In this document: in pieces, positions 18,778 through 27,196 of the stretch
How the letters are laid out: every line of letters begins with the position of its first letter
How positions within the stretch are numbered: position 1 is the stretch's first letter
Source of the DNA: Litoribacillus peritrichatus
Lineage (GTDB): Bacteria; Pseudomonadota; Gammaproteobacteria; Pseudomonadales; Litoribrevibacteraceae
DNA: 64,000 bases
Reading direction: 5' to 3'
NCBI RefSeq assembly: GCF_039537985.1
Contig: NZ_BAABBN010000007.1
Span: 930,001-994,000, forward strand
The notes under the pieces: generated by a model
Seen by the model: only the letters and a program-made list of their open reading frames with translations
The model's database searches: none
What the model was told of the DNA's origin: nothing
Made by a program: the position numbers and the translations under genes

Positions 18778-19215
18778 ATGAAGGGTTTGATTCAAAGAGT
18801 CAGTAAGGCCAGCGTGAAAGTGGATGGTGAGGCCGTTGGTGCGATTGATCATGGGATTTTGTTATTGCTTGGTGTGGAAAAGGTGGATGATGAAGCCTCA
18901 GCAGAAAAGTTGTTGAAGCGTATTCTTTCCTACCGGATTTTTCCAGATGATGAAGGCAAAATGAACCTGAACCTTCAGCAAGTGGGTGGTGGTTTGTTGG
19001 TGGTGTCTCAGTTCACCCTGGTGGCTGATACCAAAAAAGGCACCCGGCCAGGTTTCAGTAAAGGGGCTACGCCAGAACAAGGCGAAGCTGTGTATAACCA
19101 CTTTGTGATGAAAGCAAAAGCGCTAAACTCAGTCGTTGCTACCGGTCGATTCGGTGCGGACATGAAGGTTGAGTTGTTAAACGATGGACCGGTAACATTC
19201 ATGTTAGAGGTTTGA
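18778..19215 (+). CDS. dtd: D-aminoacyl-tRNA deacylase
   Basis: Hydrolyses D-aminoacyl-tRNA (and Gly-tRNA-Ala), recycling mischarged tRNA in the cytosol. The 145-residue sequence matches the DTD1 family throughout: MKGLIQRVSKASVKV at the start, the catalytic SQFTLVADTKKGTRPGF segment (the family's SQFTL motif) and NDGPVTFMLEV at the end, which holds the cross-subunit Gly-Pro motif. It is transcribed away from the protease gene and is followed 135 nt later by a small unknown gene on the same strand. Confidence 0.97.
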   Translation: MKGLIQRVSKASVKVDGEAVGAIDHGILLLLGVEKVDDEASAEKLLKRILSYRIFPDDEGKMNLNLQQVGGGLLVVSQFTLVADTKKGTRPGFSKGATPEQGEAVYNHFVMKAKALNSVVATGRFGADMKVELLNDGPVTFMLEV

Positions 19216-19350
19216 GTGGTTGCAAGGGACTCATCCCGGTCTAATTTATTGAGCTTGATCTATAAAGTTACATTTGAACTGGTCAGGCGCTTATAGTTTT
19301 GGGTACAATGGCGCATCGAATTTCAACACACTGTGTAGGGGTTATCGTCA

Positions 19351-19533
19351 ATGGACGCAAAATTGTTGGCTGAACTGAAAGAGAACGCGGAAGCGATTAA
19401 GTTTGGTTTGTTTCGTATGGGTAAGAATCGTGTTGCTGCGATGTCAACTCACGTTCATAAGGAAGTAGTAGAAGATCTTGAGCAGCGTGCTGCGAAAGTG
19501 TTAGCTTCAATTGAAAAGCTTTCTGCTGAGTAA
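19351..19533 (+). CDS. Small conserved-looking protein of unknown function (60 aa)
   Basis: I do not recognise this gene. It encodes 60 residues, highly helical and amphipathic: MDAKLLAELKENAEAIKFGL, a central FRMGKNRVAAMSTHVHKEVV and a C-terminal helix ending SIEKLSAE. No signal peptide or membrane segment is visible. AGGGG lies about 9 nt before the ATG and a strong terminator follows 37 nt after the stop, so it is a proper transcription unit rather than a chance reading frame. Codon use resembles its neighbours. A role as a small cytosolic helical or nucleic-acid-associated protein is possible, but nothing in the sequence proves it. Confidence 0.7.
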   Translation: MDAKLLAELKENAEAIKFGLFRMGKNRVAAMSTHVHKEVVEDLEQRAAKVLASIEKLSAE

Positions 19534-19570
19534 TTAAAAAGTCTTTACGGTTTTTCCTGCCGGTAAGCAT

Positions 19571-19601
19571 AAAAAAAGCGCTTTTGATAAGCGCTTTTTT
19601 T
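19571..19601. terminator. Bidirectional terminator between the 60-aa gene and tatC
   Basis: A7-GCGCTT, loop TTGAT, AAGCGC-T7 forms a perfect hairpin with A and T tracts on both sides, between convergent genes. Confidence 0.92.
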
Positions 19602-19650
19602 ATGTCTGATCGTTTTTAATATCGAAATAAATTCTCGACTTACGGGCTGT

Positions 19651-20430
19651 TTAAGGTTCTGATTCTTGTTCGGACTTCTGTTCTGAGTTAGCACTCTTCT
19701 CTGGTTTGTCTACCAGGCGGGCAAATAGCAAACCGACTTCAAACAGCAGCCACATGGGAACCGCCAGTAATGTCTGAGAGATTACGTCAGGTGGGGTGAT
19801 GAGCATACCAACGGTGAAGCAACCAATAATGACGTATGGGCGCTTTTCACTGATGCTGGCAACATTGGAGATACCAGCCGCAATCAAAAGAAATGTGGCA
19901 ATGGGAATTTCGAAGGCGATGCCAAAGGCGAAAAACAGCTTCAATATAAAATCAAGGTAGCGGTTGATGTCGGTCATGATCGCCACGCCTTCTGGACCTA
20001 CGCTGGTAAAGAACCCGAAGATGATCGGAAAAACCACATAAAAGGCAAAGGCCATACCGCTGTAAAACAGTAATACACTGGAAACCAAAAGGGGGATGGC
20101 AAATTTCTTTTCGTGTTTGTATAGACCAGGGGCAATGAAACTCCAGATCTGATGAAGAATAAATGGCACCGACAAAAAGATGGATGTCATTAATGTCAGT
20201 TTAAACGGCGTCAAGAAGGGTGATGCAACGTCCGTAGCTATCATGCTGGTGCCTTCCGGCAAAAACCGCCTAAGAGGTTCAGACACAAACAAATACAGTT
20301 CGTTAGACCAGGAATAAATACCAGCAAATAACACGAGGATGATCAGAACGGAGCGAAGTAGTCTGTCTCGTAATTCTGTTAGGTGCGTAATGAGCGGTTG
20401 GCTATTATCGGCTTGAGGTGTTTCTGTCAT
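19651..20430 (-). CDS. tatC: Twin-arginine translocase subunit TatC
   Basis: Core receptor of the Tat export pathway, which moves folded proteins across the inner membrane. The 259 residues hold six hydrophobic segments and the family signatures LITHLTELRDRLLRS near the N-terminus, FWSFIAPGLYKHEKK-like loop (here IWSFIAPGLYKHEKKF) and the conserved Glu/Pro region. The start overlaps the end of tatB by 4 nt. The charged C-terminal tail (PEKSANSEQKSEQESEP) is low complexity. It is last in hisE-tatA-tatB-tatC and ends at the shared terminator. Confidence 0.97.
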   Translation of the reverse strand: MTETPQADNSQPLITHLTELRDRLLRSVLIILVLFAGIYSWSNELYLFVSEPLRRFLPEGTSMIATDVASPFLTPFKLTLMTSIFLSVPFILHQIWSFIAPGLYKHEKKFAIPLLVSSVLLFYSGMAFAFYVVFPIIFGFFTSVGPEGVAIMTDINRYLDFILKLFFAFGIAFEIPIATFLLIAAGISNVASISEKRPYVIIGCFTVGMLITPPDVISQTLLAVPMWLLFEVGLLFARLVDKPEKSANSEQKSEQESEP

Positions 20431-20900
20431 GACTTGTCGTTATTTGGCGTCAAAGAAGACGTGGTTGACGTTATTTCCTGTTCGGTTGCATCGGCAGGGG
20501 AAACGTTGTTTATGTGTTCTGATGACGGATTGGCTTTCGTTGGCCCTGTGTTAACAGAATCATTGTTGTCAGAATCGTTAATATCAGAAAGAGAGGCTTG
20601 TTTTGCAATGTCAGCCCGTATTTTACGTTCCTGCTCCAGAATCTTTTGGTTGTAGCCGTCTGCGTCAAAGCCTGAATTAAGCGTTTGTTGCGCGAGGTCG
20701 GCTTCTTTTTGAATTCTTTTACGCAGCTCTTCTGCTTCAAATTCACTGTTGATCTCATTTTGGATCGATTGCCAACTGCCTTTGATCTTGCCTATGATCA
20801 GCCCTGCTTTACGGACAGCCCCAGGTAATCGCTCCGGGCCTAAGACCAGCAGGGCAATTACCACCAGGATGAAGAGTTCAGAGAAGCCAATATCGAACAT
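20427..20900 (-). CDS. tatB: Sec-independent translocase subunit TatB
   Basis: Works with TatC as the receptor for twin-arginine signal peptides. It has a short N-terminal transmembrane helix (MFDIGFSELFILVVIALLVLG), the Gly-Pro-Glu-Arg hinge GPERLPGAVRKAG and an amphipathic helix, followed by a long acidic, Asn/Ser-rich tail (to residue 157) of the type usual for TatB. It overlaps tatC by 4 nt and lies 21 nt after tatA. Confidence 0.95.
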   Translation of the reverse strand: MFDIGFSELFILVVIALLVLGPERLPGAVRKAGLIIGKIKGSWQSIQNEINSEFEAEELRKRIQKEADLAQQTLNSGFDADGYNQKILEQERKIRADIAKQASLSDINDSDNNDSVNTGPTKANPSSEHINNVSPADATEQEITSTTSSLTPNNDKS

Positions 20901-20921
20901 AGTGACGTAATACCTGTTCTG

Positions 20922-21143
20922 TTAGTGCTTGGTTTCTTCTTTTTTGGCCGTGGTCGCCGTTAAGTCATCGTCTTTCTTTTCGATATTTTTGGTTGCTTCT
21001 TCTTCGCCATCTTTCATTGCGCCTTTGAAGCCTTTGATTGCGCCGCCAAGGTCAGAACCAATATTACGCAGTTTCTTAGTTCCAAAAAGCAGCACAACGA
21101 TGCCAAGAATAATAACCAGTTGCCAAATGCTGATTCCAGCCAT
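20922..21143 (-). CDS. tatA: Sec-independent translocase subunit TatA
   Basis: Pore-forming component of the Tat system. The 73-residue protein has the family start MAGISIWQLVIILGIVVLLF, the FGTKKLRNIGSDLGGAIKGFK hinge and amphipathic helix, and an acidic/Lys-rich tail. It sits 19 nt downstream of hisE and 21 nt before tatB. Confidence 0.96.
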   Translation of the reverse strand: MAGISIWQLVIILGIVVLLFGTKKLRNIGSDLGGAIKGFKGAMKDGEEEATKNIEKKDDDLTATTAKKEETKH

Positions 21144-21162
21144 GATGATTTACCTCTGTAAT

Positions 21163-21492
21163 CTATTTGTTTCGGTTTGCTTTTTCTTCCAGTCCGGACA
21201 AGTCAAACCGACGTTCCAGTTCTTTCAGTACTTCTTCGACATCAAGGTCCAGGTGGTTGAGCATCACCATGGTATGGAACCAAAGATCAGCCGTTTCATA
21301 GACCAAGTCGTTTTTGTCGTTCGTGGTTTGCACGTCTTTTGCTGCAATGATGGTCTCAGTGGCTTCTTCGCCAACTTTCTCAAGTATCTTGTTGAGACCT
21401 TTACTATGAAGTTTAGCTACATAAGACGTTTCAGGGGACGCTGATTTGCGTTCATTGAGCACTTTTTGCAATGAAGAGAGTACGTCGTTCAT
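21163..21492 (-). CDS. hisE: Phosphoribosyl-ATP pyrophosphatase
   Basis: Second step of histidine biosynthesis, phosphoribosyl-ATP to phosphoribosyl-AMP. The 109-residue protein carries the all-alpha MazG-like fold with KVGEEATETIIAAKD and NDLVYETADLWFHTMVML, both metal-binding motifs of HisE. In Pseudomonas the gene is preceded by hisI, which catalyses the next step; here the 109 nt between ubiB and hisE contain no hisI, so that activity must be encoded elsewhere. It is probably co-transcribed with tatABC. Confidence 0.95.
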   Translation of the reverse strand: MNDVLSSLQKVLNERKSASPETSYVAKLHSKGLNKILEKVGEEATETIIAAKDVQTTNDKNDLVYETADLWFHTMVMLNHLDLDVEEVLKELERRFDLSGLEEKANRNK

Positions 21493-21601
21493 ATGATAAT
21501 TTTTTTATTACTGGCCGTTAAGTGTATGGTGCCACTGTAATGGGTTTATAGTGGCTTGTCTATGTCATTGGTGGAACGATGCCGTTCTTATTTGATGCAG
21601 A

Positions 21602-23248
21602 TCAGTATCGCTTAAGAGCGATCAAATAAACGCCTGCTGCTAATAAGCCCCAGGTCGCTAATGGAATACCGGAAATCACTGCATCCAGGTTATCTTGAGT
21701 TAAGGCAACTGCGCCTGAAATTAACGCTAAACCTAACCAGCGACTTCTTTTGGCTTGTTCCTGGCTGCTGATTTTATCCTGAAGCTGATGGATTTGCTCT
21801 TTTTGTTCTTGTCGGAACTGGTCGGAACTGCGAAGCTGCTCCATGGCATGAATCATCAATTGAGGCAATTGGCGAGTTTGTTCTGCCCAGTCTGCTGCGT
21901 GGATCTGGAAGTTTTTTAACACTTTGGGCGGCGCAACACGGTCTTTCATCCAACCTTCCAGATAAGGCAGTGCCGTTTGCCACAGATCGAGGTCAGGGTA
22001 CAGTTGGCGGCCTAAGCCTTCGATGTTCAAAAGCGTTTTTTGCAATAAAACCAATTGGGGTTGTACTTCCATATCAAAGCGGCGCGCGACTTGAAAAAGC
22101 CTTAACAGGAAGTGGCCGAAACTGATGTCTTTGAGCGGTTTTTCAAAGATGGGTTCGCAGACGCTACGGATGGCCGCTTCAAATTCATTCACTCTTGTGT
22201 GCTTTGGAATCCAGCCGGAGTCAATGTGTAGTTGCGCGACTTGTCGATAATCTCGGTTGAAGAAGGCCAATAAGTTTCGGGCCAGATAGATTTGATCGTT
22301 TTCGGTTAATGACCCTACGATGCCAAAGTCCACTGCAATGTACTGGGGTGAATGTGGGTGTTCACGGGAGATAAAGATATTTCCCGGGTGCATGTCGGCG
22401 TGGAAAAAGCTGTCACGAAACACTTGAGTGAAAAAAATCTCGACCCCTCGCTCGGCCAGTAATTTCATGTTGGTGTCTTGCTTGTACAGTTCATCCACTT
22501 CTGCCACCGGAATGCCTGAAATTCGCTCCATCACCATGACGTTGGTGCGTGTATAGTCCCAGTACACTTTTGGCACATACAATATTTCGGAGTTTTCAAA
22601 ATTTCGGCGCAGTTGAGACCCGTTGGCGGCTTCTTTTTGAAGATCCAGTTCGTCGTAAATGGTGTGCTCGTAGTCTTCGACAATTTCTTTCGGGTGCAGT
22701 CGATGTCCTTCAGACCAGTAGCTTTCCAGCAAGTGCGCAAACAGTTTCATTAGCGCAATGTCTTTCTGAATGGTAGGGACAAGGTTGGGGCGAATGACTT
22801 TCACCACAACGTCCTCTCCGGACTTTAGCTTGGCGGTATGCACCTGTGCAACGGAAGCGGAGGCTAACGGCTGGTCGTTAAAGTCTTCAAATAAATCGTT
22901 GATCTTGGCGTTAAGTGACCTTTCGATGATCGATAAAGCAAGCTTGGATGAGAACGGTGGAACATTGTCTTGCAACATCTTGAGTTCATCCGCGATGTCG
23001 TCTGGCAAAAGATCGCGTCGGGTTGACAGTATTTGACCAAATTTGATGAATATCGGGCCTAATTCCTGCAGCGCCAAACGTAAGCGAGCACCTCGGCTGA
23101 GGCTTTTAGGCACCGGTTTTAACTTCCAGGGAGCCAGCGCGAGCAGTGCTCTCATGTACCAAGGCAGTAGGGTTAAAGGAATAAGTTGGTCTAAGCGATA
23201 CTTGCTGATTACCCAAATGATCACCAGAATCCGTTTAAGGCTGGTCAC
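21602..23248 (-). CDS. ubiB: Ubiquinone biosynthesis regulatory ATPase/kinase UbiB
   Basis: Atypical protein-kinase-like ATPase of the ABC1/ADCK family needed for aerobic coenzyme Q synthesis. The 548 residues show the KxGQ motif FIKFGQILSTRRDLLP, an Ala-rich nucleotide loop (ASASVAQVHTAKL), the metal-binding region DMHPGNIF and VDFGIVG, and two hydrophobic C-terminal helices that anchor it in the membrane. It overlaps ubiJ by 14 nt, indicating coupling. The unit ubiE-ubiJ-ubiB is the standard gammaproteobacterial arrangement. Confidence 0.96.
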   Translation of the reverse strand: MTSLKRILVIIWVISKYRLDQLIPLTLLPWYMRALLALAPWKLKPVPKSLSRGARLRLALQELGPIFIKFGQILSTRRDLLPDDIADELKMLQDNVPPFSSKLALSIIERSLNAKINDLFEDFNDQPLASASVAQVHTAKLKSGEDVVVKVIRPNLVPTIQKDIALMKLFAHLLESYWSEGHRLHPKEIVEDYEHTIYDELDLQKEAANGSQLRRNFENSEILYVPKVYWDYTRTNVMVMERISGIPVAEVDELYKQDTNMKLLAERGVEIFFTQVFRDSFFHADMHPGNIFISREHPHSPQYIAVDFGIVGSLTENDQIYLARNLLAFFNRDYRQVAQLHIDSGWIPKHTRVNEFEAAIRSVCEPIFEKPLKDISFGHFLLRLFQVARRFDMEVQPQLVLLQKTLLNIEGLGRQLYPDLDLWQTALPYLEGWMKDRVAPPKVLKNFQIHAADWAEQTRQLPQLMIHAMEQLRSSDQFRQEQKEQIHQLQDKISSQEQAKRSRWLGLALISGAVALTQDNLDAVISGIPLATWGLLAAGVYLIALKRY

Positions 23249-23945
23249 TAACTACTCCTTGCTGATTACTGTCTTGGTCGAAGGCATTGCTTTTTTGATT
23301 AGCACTTTGCTGCTCCAAATTGCTGATTCTTGCGTTCAGTCGGTCGGTCTGAAGCCTGAGGTGTGTGACGAGCTCGCAGTAATAGTCGATTTCACTGGCA
23401 TGAGGAAGCGTTCTTAATTCGTGGTGAATGTACTCTTCCAGGTTCTGGGTCATGCTTTGATGGGTTTTTTGTAACCATTTGCCGGAGGCTCGAATGCTTT
23501 GGCCTATCTGATGAGCAATGACGTCCCCGGTGACTTTAGCGAGAACGTACTCCCAGTCAATGTTGAGTTCCAGTGCGATGGTCATGATCTTCTGCGCGAG
23601 CTGTTCATCGCCGTTGATTTCAATGTCGCTTCCAAATAAAGCGCCATTGATGTCGTCGGCGAGGGCTAGACGAATGAAGTCAGAGGTTGTCCCTTTGATA
23701 GATAAATCCGGGATTGATAAGTCCGTTTTTGGAAAGTCTGGCTCGTTTTCGGGAATGGAGCTTAAACGCACGCCGTCATTTAACAGTTGCACACCGATGG
23801 CGACGTTCGGCTGTTTTAATCCGAACGAGAGGTGTTTGCCCTCCAAACGGGCCAGTTTGGAGAGAGTTACTTCATCGAGGGCAAGCGCCTGATTGATAAC
23901 GCCTTCAATAAGCGCGAGGGTTGCCGTTGAAACCATCTGGTACAT
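23235..23945 (-). CDS. ubiJ: Ubiquinone biosynthesis accessory factor UbiJ
   Basis: Lipid-binding scaffold of the soluble Ubi complex. The 236-residue protein has an N-terminal SCP2-like sterol-carrier domain (ALIEGVINQALALD to about 115) and a C-terminal helical/coiled segment (LRLQTDRLNARISNLEQQ), as in UbiJ. An internal ATG three codons in (MVSTATLAL) is an equally possible start. It begins 11 nt after ubiE and overlaps ubiB by 14 nt. Confidence 0.93.
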   Translation of the reverse strand: MYQMVSTATLALIEGVINQALALDEVTLSKLARLEGKHLSFGLKQPNVAIGVQLLNDGVRLSSIPENEPDFPKTDLSIPDLSIKGTTSDFIRLALADDINGALFGSDIEINGDEQLAQKIMTIALELNIDWEYVLAKVTGDVIAHQIGQSIRASGKWLQKTHQSMTQNLEEYIHHELRTLPHASEIDYYCELVTHLRLQTDRLNARISNLEQQSANQKSNAFDQDSNQQGVVSDQP

Positions 23946-23956
23946 AACGAATCAGC

Positions 23957-24709
23957 TTAAGGCTTGATGCCTTTGTGCAGAGCAACGATGCCGCCAGTCA
24001 TGTTGTGGTAGTCGCAACGAACAAATCCTGCGTCTGCCATCATGTCTTTCAGCGTTTCCTGATCCGGGTGCATACGAATGGATTCGGCCAGGTACTGGTA
24101 GCTTTCTGCATCGCCGGCAACGACCTGACCAATTTTAGGCAACAGGCTGAACGAGTAGGTGTCGTAGACTTTTTCTAACAGCGGATTGGATGGTTTAGAA
24201 AACTCAAGCACCAACAAACGGCCGCCTGGTTTTAATACACGTAACATAGATCGAAGCGCTTTGTCTTTGTCGGTCACGTTTCTCAAACCAAAGGCGATGG
24301 TGATTACATCAAACGAGTTGTTTTCAAATGGCAACGATTCTGCGTTTGCCTGTACGTATTCGATGTTATCTGTCAGGCCTAAGTTGGTCAGTCTTTCTCT
24401 GCCTACTTCCAGCATGGAGCTGTTGATGTCTGCCAGAACTACCTGGCCTTCTTTTCCAACCAGTTTTGAGAATTGTTTTGTCAGATCGCCGGTTCCACCT
24501 GCAATATCAAGAATGCGATGACCTTTTCGTACACCGCTCAGGTCGATGGTGAAACGTTTCCATAAACGGTGTATTCCGCCAGACATTAAATCGTTCATGA
24601 TGTCGTATTTGCTGGCCACAGAGTGAAAAACGTCTGCAACTTTATTGGCTTTCTCGTTCACAGGTACTTGCTTGAAGCCAAAGTGGGTTGTTTTATTTTG
24701 ATCCGTCAT
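23957..24709 (-). CDS. ubiE: Ubiquinone/menaquinone C-methyltransferase UbiE
   Basis: SAM-dependent methyltransferase making the C-methyl of ubiquinone. The start at 24709 (MTDQNKTTHFGFKQVP) aligns with the family; the reading frame is open for 47 further codons upstream but that stretch is not UbiE-like. The 250-residue protein has FHSVASKYDIMNDLMSGGIH, SAM motif I ILDIAGGTGDLTK, and the UbiE signature FGLRNVTDKDKALRSMLRVLKPGG. It heads ubiE-ubiJ-ubiB. The divergent PHA-system gene lies 233 nt away. Confidence 0.97.
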   Translation of the reverse strand: MTDQNKTTHFGFKQVPVNEKANKVADVFHSVASKYDIMNDLMSGGIHRLWKRFTIDLSGVRKGHRILDIAGGTGDLTKQFSKLVGKEGQVVLADINSSMLEVGRERLTNLGLTDNIEYVQANAESLPFENNSFDVITIAFGLRNVTDKDKALRSMLRVLKPGGRLLVLEFSKPSNPLLEKVYDTYSFSLLPKIGQVVAGDAESYQYLAESIRMHPDQETLKDMMADAGFVRCDYHNMTGGIVALHKGIKP

Positions 24710-24942
24710 AGCGAAATAGATCCAGTTGAAGCAAAAAATTGTCGCTATTCTAACCCCGAATAGGGGGCCTTGTCTTTTGATAAAGGTCAATTTGTTGAAT
24801 TCATGAGCTTTGAGGTAGAATGCTGGCCGATTGAAAATGTATGTAGTCATTTGTTCACCCGCAGGTATTTACCCGCACGGTTAAATGAACCTGAACTGCC
24901 TATGATAAAAATAAAGGCAGTTTCTTATGATGGTAAGGTTGT

Positions 24943-25218
24943 ATGTCGAAAATTCATGTAAAACGAAATCATTCTTTAGGCATTGAAAAAGCGCTTGAAG
25001 ATGCTGAAAAGCTGGCCTTGATGTTGGCGGATCGTTTTGATGCAAAATATGAATGGCAAGGAAATAAGCTGGTATTTCATCGTACGGGCGTAAAAGGTTT
25101 CCTGGATGTCACGGAAACGACGTTAGAGGTAAAAGTTGAATTGGCAATGCTAATGCGGCCTTTTAAATCAGTGGTGGAGCGGGAAATTCACAATTACTTT
25201 GAAAAAGAGTTGCGTTAG
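24943..25218 (+). CDS. Polyhydroxyalkanoic acid system family protein
   Basis: A 91-residue protein of the PHA_gran_rgn family (TIGR02610-like), found next to PHA genes and thought to act at storage granules. The sequence has an N-terminal basic strand (MSKIHVKRNHSLGIEKALE), a helix KLALMLADRFDAKYEWQGNKLVFHR, and VTETTLEVKVELAMLMRPFKSVVEREI, all typical. AAGG lies about 8 nt before the ATG. It is transcribed away from ubiE and its 3' end overlaps by 4 nt the end of the opposing FFLEELY gene. Confidence 0.85.
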   Translation: MSKIHVKRNHSLGIEKALEDAEKLALMLADRFDAKYEWQGNKLVFHRTGVKGFLDVTETTLEVKVELAMLMRPFKSVVEREIHNYFEKELR

Positions 25219-25991
25219 CTTTCTCGATCAATATGTAAGTCTATACTAAAGGGCGATTGTTGGCCTGAATTAAGGTTCGTAATAATTTGCCCTTCCCGAA
25301 ACGAAATGATGTTCATAAATTCGTTCGCGCCGCCCAATGCTTTAAATGTGCTGAAACCCCTTTCCAGAAAATCATGCAGGTTGCCCAGGCCTTTTTTGTG
25401 GGCGGGTTTTCGAATGAGTTTCAGTGTCCATGAGATAAGTGGGATTCTCACCAGGTGATCCAGGTCGTGACCGATTTGCTTAATCAGATTGAGTTGATGT
25501 GTTCTTAACTCGCCAGCATTGCAAGCCTGGTAGGCTTGGATATATTTCTCTTCGGTAATTTCCTGGTTAAGGTCTTCTTGTCCGTGATTCAGATTTAACT
25601 GAAACAGTTTGTCTGCCAGCTGTTGGTCGAGTTCTGCTGATAGAATATTGAGCTCAACGGCTTTGGCGACGGTTTCCAGTGTTTCATCTGGTAAGAGCTT
25701 TACCAAGGTTGGGAATACGCGTTCTAAATCTCTGTCTCTTTGAATGGCATTAGGCGACAAATAAAGGTCGTCCACAAAGTAATGGGCGGCTTGTTGGTAC
25801 CGTTCAGAAGCAAACAGGTCTGCGTGGGTGTGTTTGAGGCGGCTGGTTTGCCAGTGCATCAACGACTGAAGATGTTGGGCCTGGTTGTTAATGGGGAGGG
25901 CACTGTGCCGTTGTCTGTTTTTGATCAGTAGCTGACGAAGGGCTTCACCATGAACTCCGGAAACAGGTTTCGCCAGCTTGTCTTTTAACAT
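25215..25991 (-). CDS. FFLEELY-motif protein (unknown function)
   Basis: Cytosolic, predominantly helical protein of 258 residues. It resembles the conserved hypothetical family named for a FFLEELY motif: here the motif is YFVDDLY (71-77), preceded by RLKHTHADLFASERYQQAA and followed by the characteristic RDRDLERVFPTLVKLLPDETLETVAKAVELN. No enzyme motif or membrane segment is visible. It follows the alpha/beta hydrolase gene (42 nt gap, same strand) and likely shares its transcript. Function unknown; position in a PHA-associated region suggests a link with lipid or storage metabolism, which is inference only. Confidence 0.75.
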   Translation of the reverse strand: MLKDKLAKPVSGVHGEALRQLLIKNRQRHSALPINNQAQHLQSLMHWQTSRLKHTHADLFASERYQQAAHYFVDDLYLSPNAIQRDRDLERVFPTLVKLLPDETLETVAKAVELNILSAELDQQLADKLFQLNLNHGQEDLNQEITEEKYIQAYQACNAGELRTHQLNLIKQIGHDLDHLVRIPLISWTLKLIRKPAHKKGLGNLHDFLERGFSTFKALGGANEFMNIISFREGQIITNLNSGQQSPFSIDLHIDRES

Positions 25992-26032
25992 CTTTACTAC
26001 TCAATTCAGCGGTTGCTTTGTTAAATGCAACC

Positions 26033-26968
26033 CTACTGAAGTGACAGAGGTATCGTCAAGGGCGGAAGCCAACTTGAATCATCAAGGGTGATAAAATGGC
26101 TTGTGCCGGTAGTTTCCACCACGCGAATGTTGTTGGGTGACGACAAAGCACTTTCCAGCATGCTTTCTTTGCATAAAATGCGATCCCTTTCGGGAATGAG
26201 AATGGTACCTCGGCGAATGTGTTTGAAAATATCCGTTGAGGTTTTATCCATCCAGGTCTCGATGGAATGGATATTTTTGATGATGGTCATCGCATTTTGA
26301 GGATTTTTAAATAAGTGCTCCAGCAGCTGCTTCTTTCGGCCTTGTGTTTCACCAAAGAAGGCTTGTGAATACGTGATGAGCGGTGTCTTTTCAAGCAGTC
26401 TTAATGCCCATGGCCACATTCTTGGTGACATGTTGTCCACAAGCGCTTTTGGCATTGGGTGAATTTTTCCCTGAGGTAAAACGGGAGCTTCAAGCAAGAT
26501 TTCAGCGTCTTTGAATAAATCGGGACGTTGATTGACCGCCTCAAGAATGACCCCGCCACCTCGGGAGTGCCCATGAATTCGTACATTTTTGGAAGTGGCT
26601 AACCGCTCCATGGCCTGAATCAGGATGCAGGCATCGTATTCGATGGAAGATTCCGGGTAATCGGGTTGATCAAACCAATCCGCGTGGGTGTGTTCAGGCC
26701 CGGTGACCGGGATATGATAATTACTGCAAGTCAGTAAGATCAGTTCGATGTCCGACTGAGCGTATGTTTCGGTAAAATAACAATGATTTTCCAGAAAACC
26801 GTGGACGGCAATCACGGTGTGCTTTGCAATGCCACTGTGGTTTCTGACGGAAACTCCCGCAGTGCCACATTGGTAAACTTCGCCACTGAACAACTCTTGA
26901 TAAGTCTGCCTGATTGGTTCAGATAGCTTATGGATCGTATTGGTTTTTGCCATAGATGAAGCACCCAT
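26033..26968 (-). CDS. Alpha/beta-fold hydrolase
   Basis: Probable cytosolic esterase or lipase of unknown substrate, 311 residues. It has the oxyanion strand AVHGFLENH (55-63), a nucleophile elbow GHSRG with Ser135 and likely acid/His in LIPERDRIL and TGTSHFI. The start has AAGGA 7 nt upstream. It is not close to the medium-chain PHA depolymerase PhaZ as I know it, although it sits where phaZ lies in Pseudomonas. No signal peptide is seen. A FFLEELY gene follows in the same direction. Confidence 0.75.
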   Translation of the reverse strand: MGASSMAKTNTIHKLSEPIRQTYQELFSGEVYQCGTAGVSVRNHSGIAKHTVIAVHGFLENHCYFTETYAQSDIELILLTCSNYHIPVTGPEHTHADWFDQPDYPESSIEYDACILIQAMERLATSKNVRIHGHSRGGGVILEAVNQRPDLFKDAEILLEAPVLPQGKIHPMPKALVDNMSPRMWPWALRLLEKTPLITYSQAFFGETQGRKKQLLEHLFKNPQNAMTIIKNIHSIETWMDKTSTDIFKHIRRGTILIPERDRILCKESMLESALSSPNNIRVVETTGTSHFITLDDSSWLPPLTIPLSLQ

Positions 26969-27129
26969 GTTTTAGTCCTTAGCGCGAACTGCCATCGCTA
27001 CTGTAATTATCATTATAGTCAGACCTTTATGCCACATAATTAAAGTTGAGGGTATAAGAGGAAACGCAATGTTGTAATTTGTAGCACAATGTTACATTCA
27101 GAAGAGAAATAAAGGCCCTGAATATCTAC

Positions 27130-27165
27130 AGAGCCGTAGGGCTATATAGAGCCGTAGAGCTATAT
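27130..27165. repeat. Short tandem repeat, 2 x 18 bp
   Basis: Two adjacent 18-bp units, AGAGCCGTAGGGCTATAT and the same with one substitution (27130-27147 and 27148-27165), lie between the TPR gene stop and the hydrolase gene start. Each unit is partly self-complementary (AGCC/GGCT). The remaining part of this 228-bp gap shows no recognisable feature. Confidence 0.7.
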
Positions 27166-27196
27166 AAAGCTGAAACCGTTAAGGCGAAGTCGGGGG

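Noticed and set aside
20929..21444. 171-aa plus-strand frame over tatA and hisE
   Set aside because: Antisense to two certain genes; hydrophobic composition comes from reading Lys/Glu codons in reverse.
24710..24850. 47-codon N-terminal extension of UbiE
   Set aside because: The extension has no similarity to UbiE and the family start aligns exactly with 24709.
26033..26968. PHA depolymerase PhaZ
   Set aside because: It lies where phaZ is in Pseudomonas, but the nucleophile elbow and the rest of the sequence do not resemble that family closely enough.
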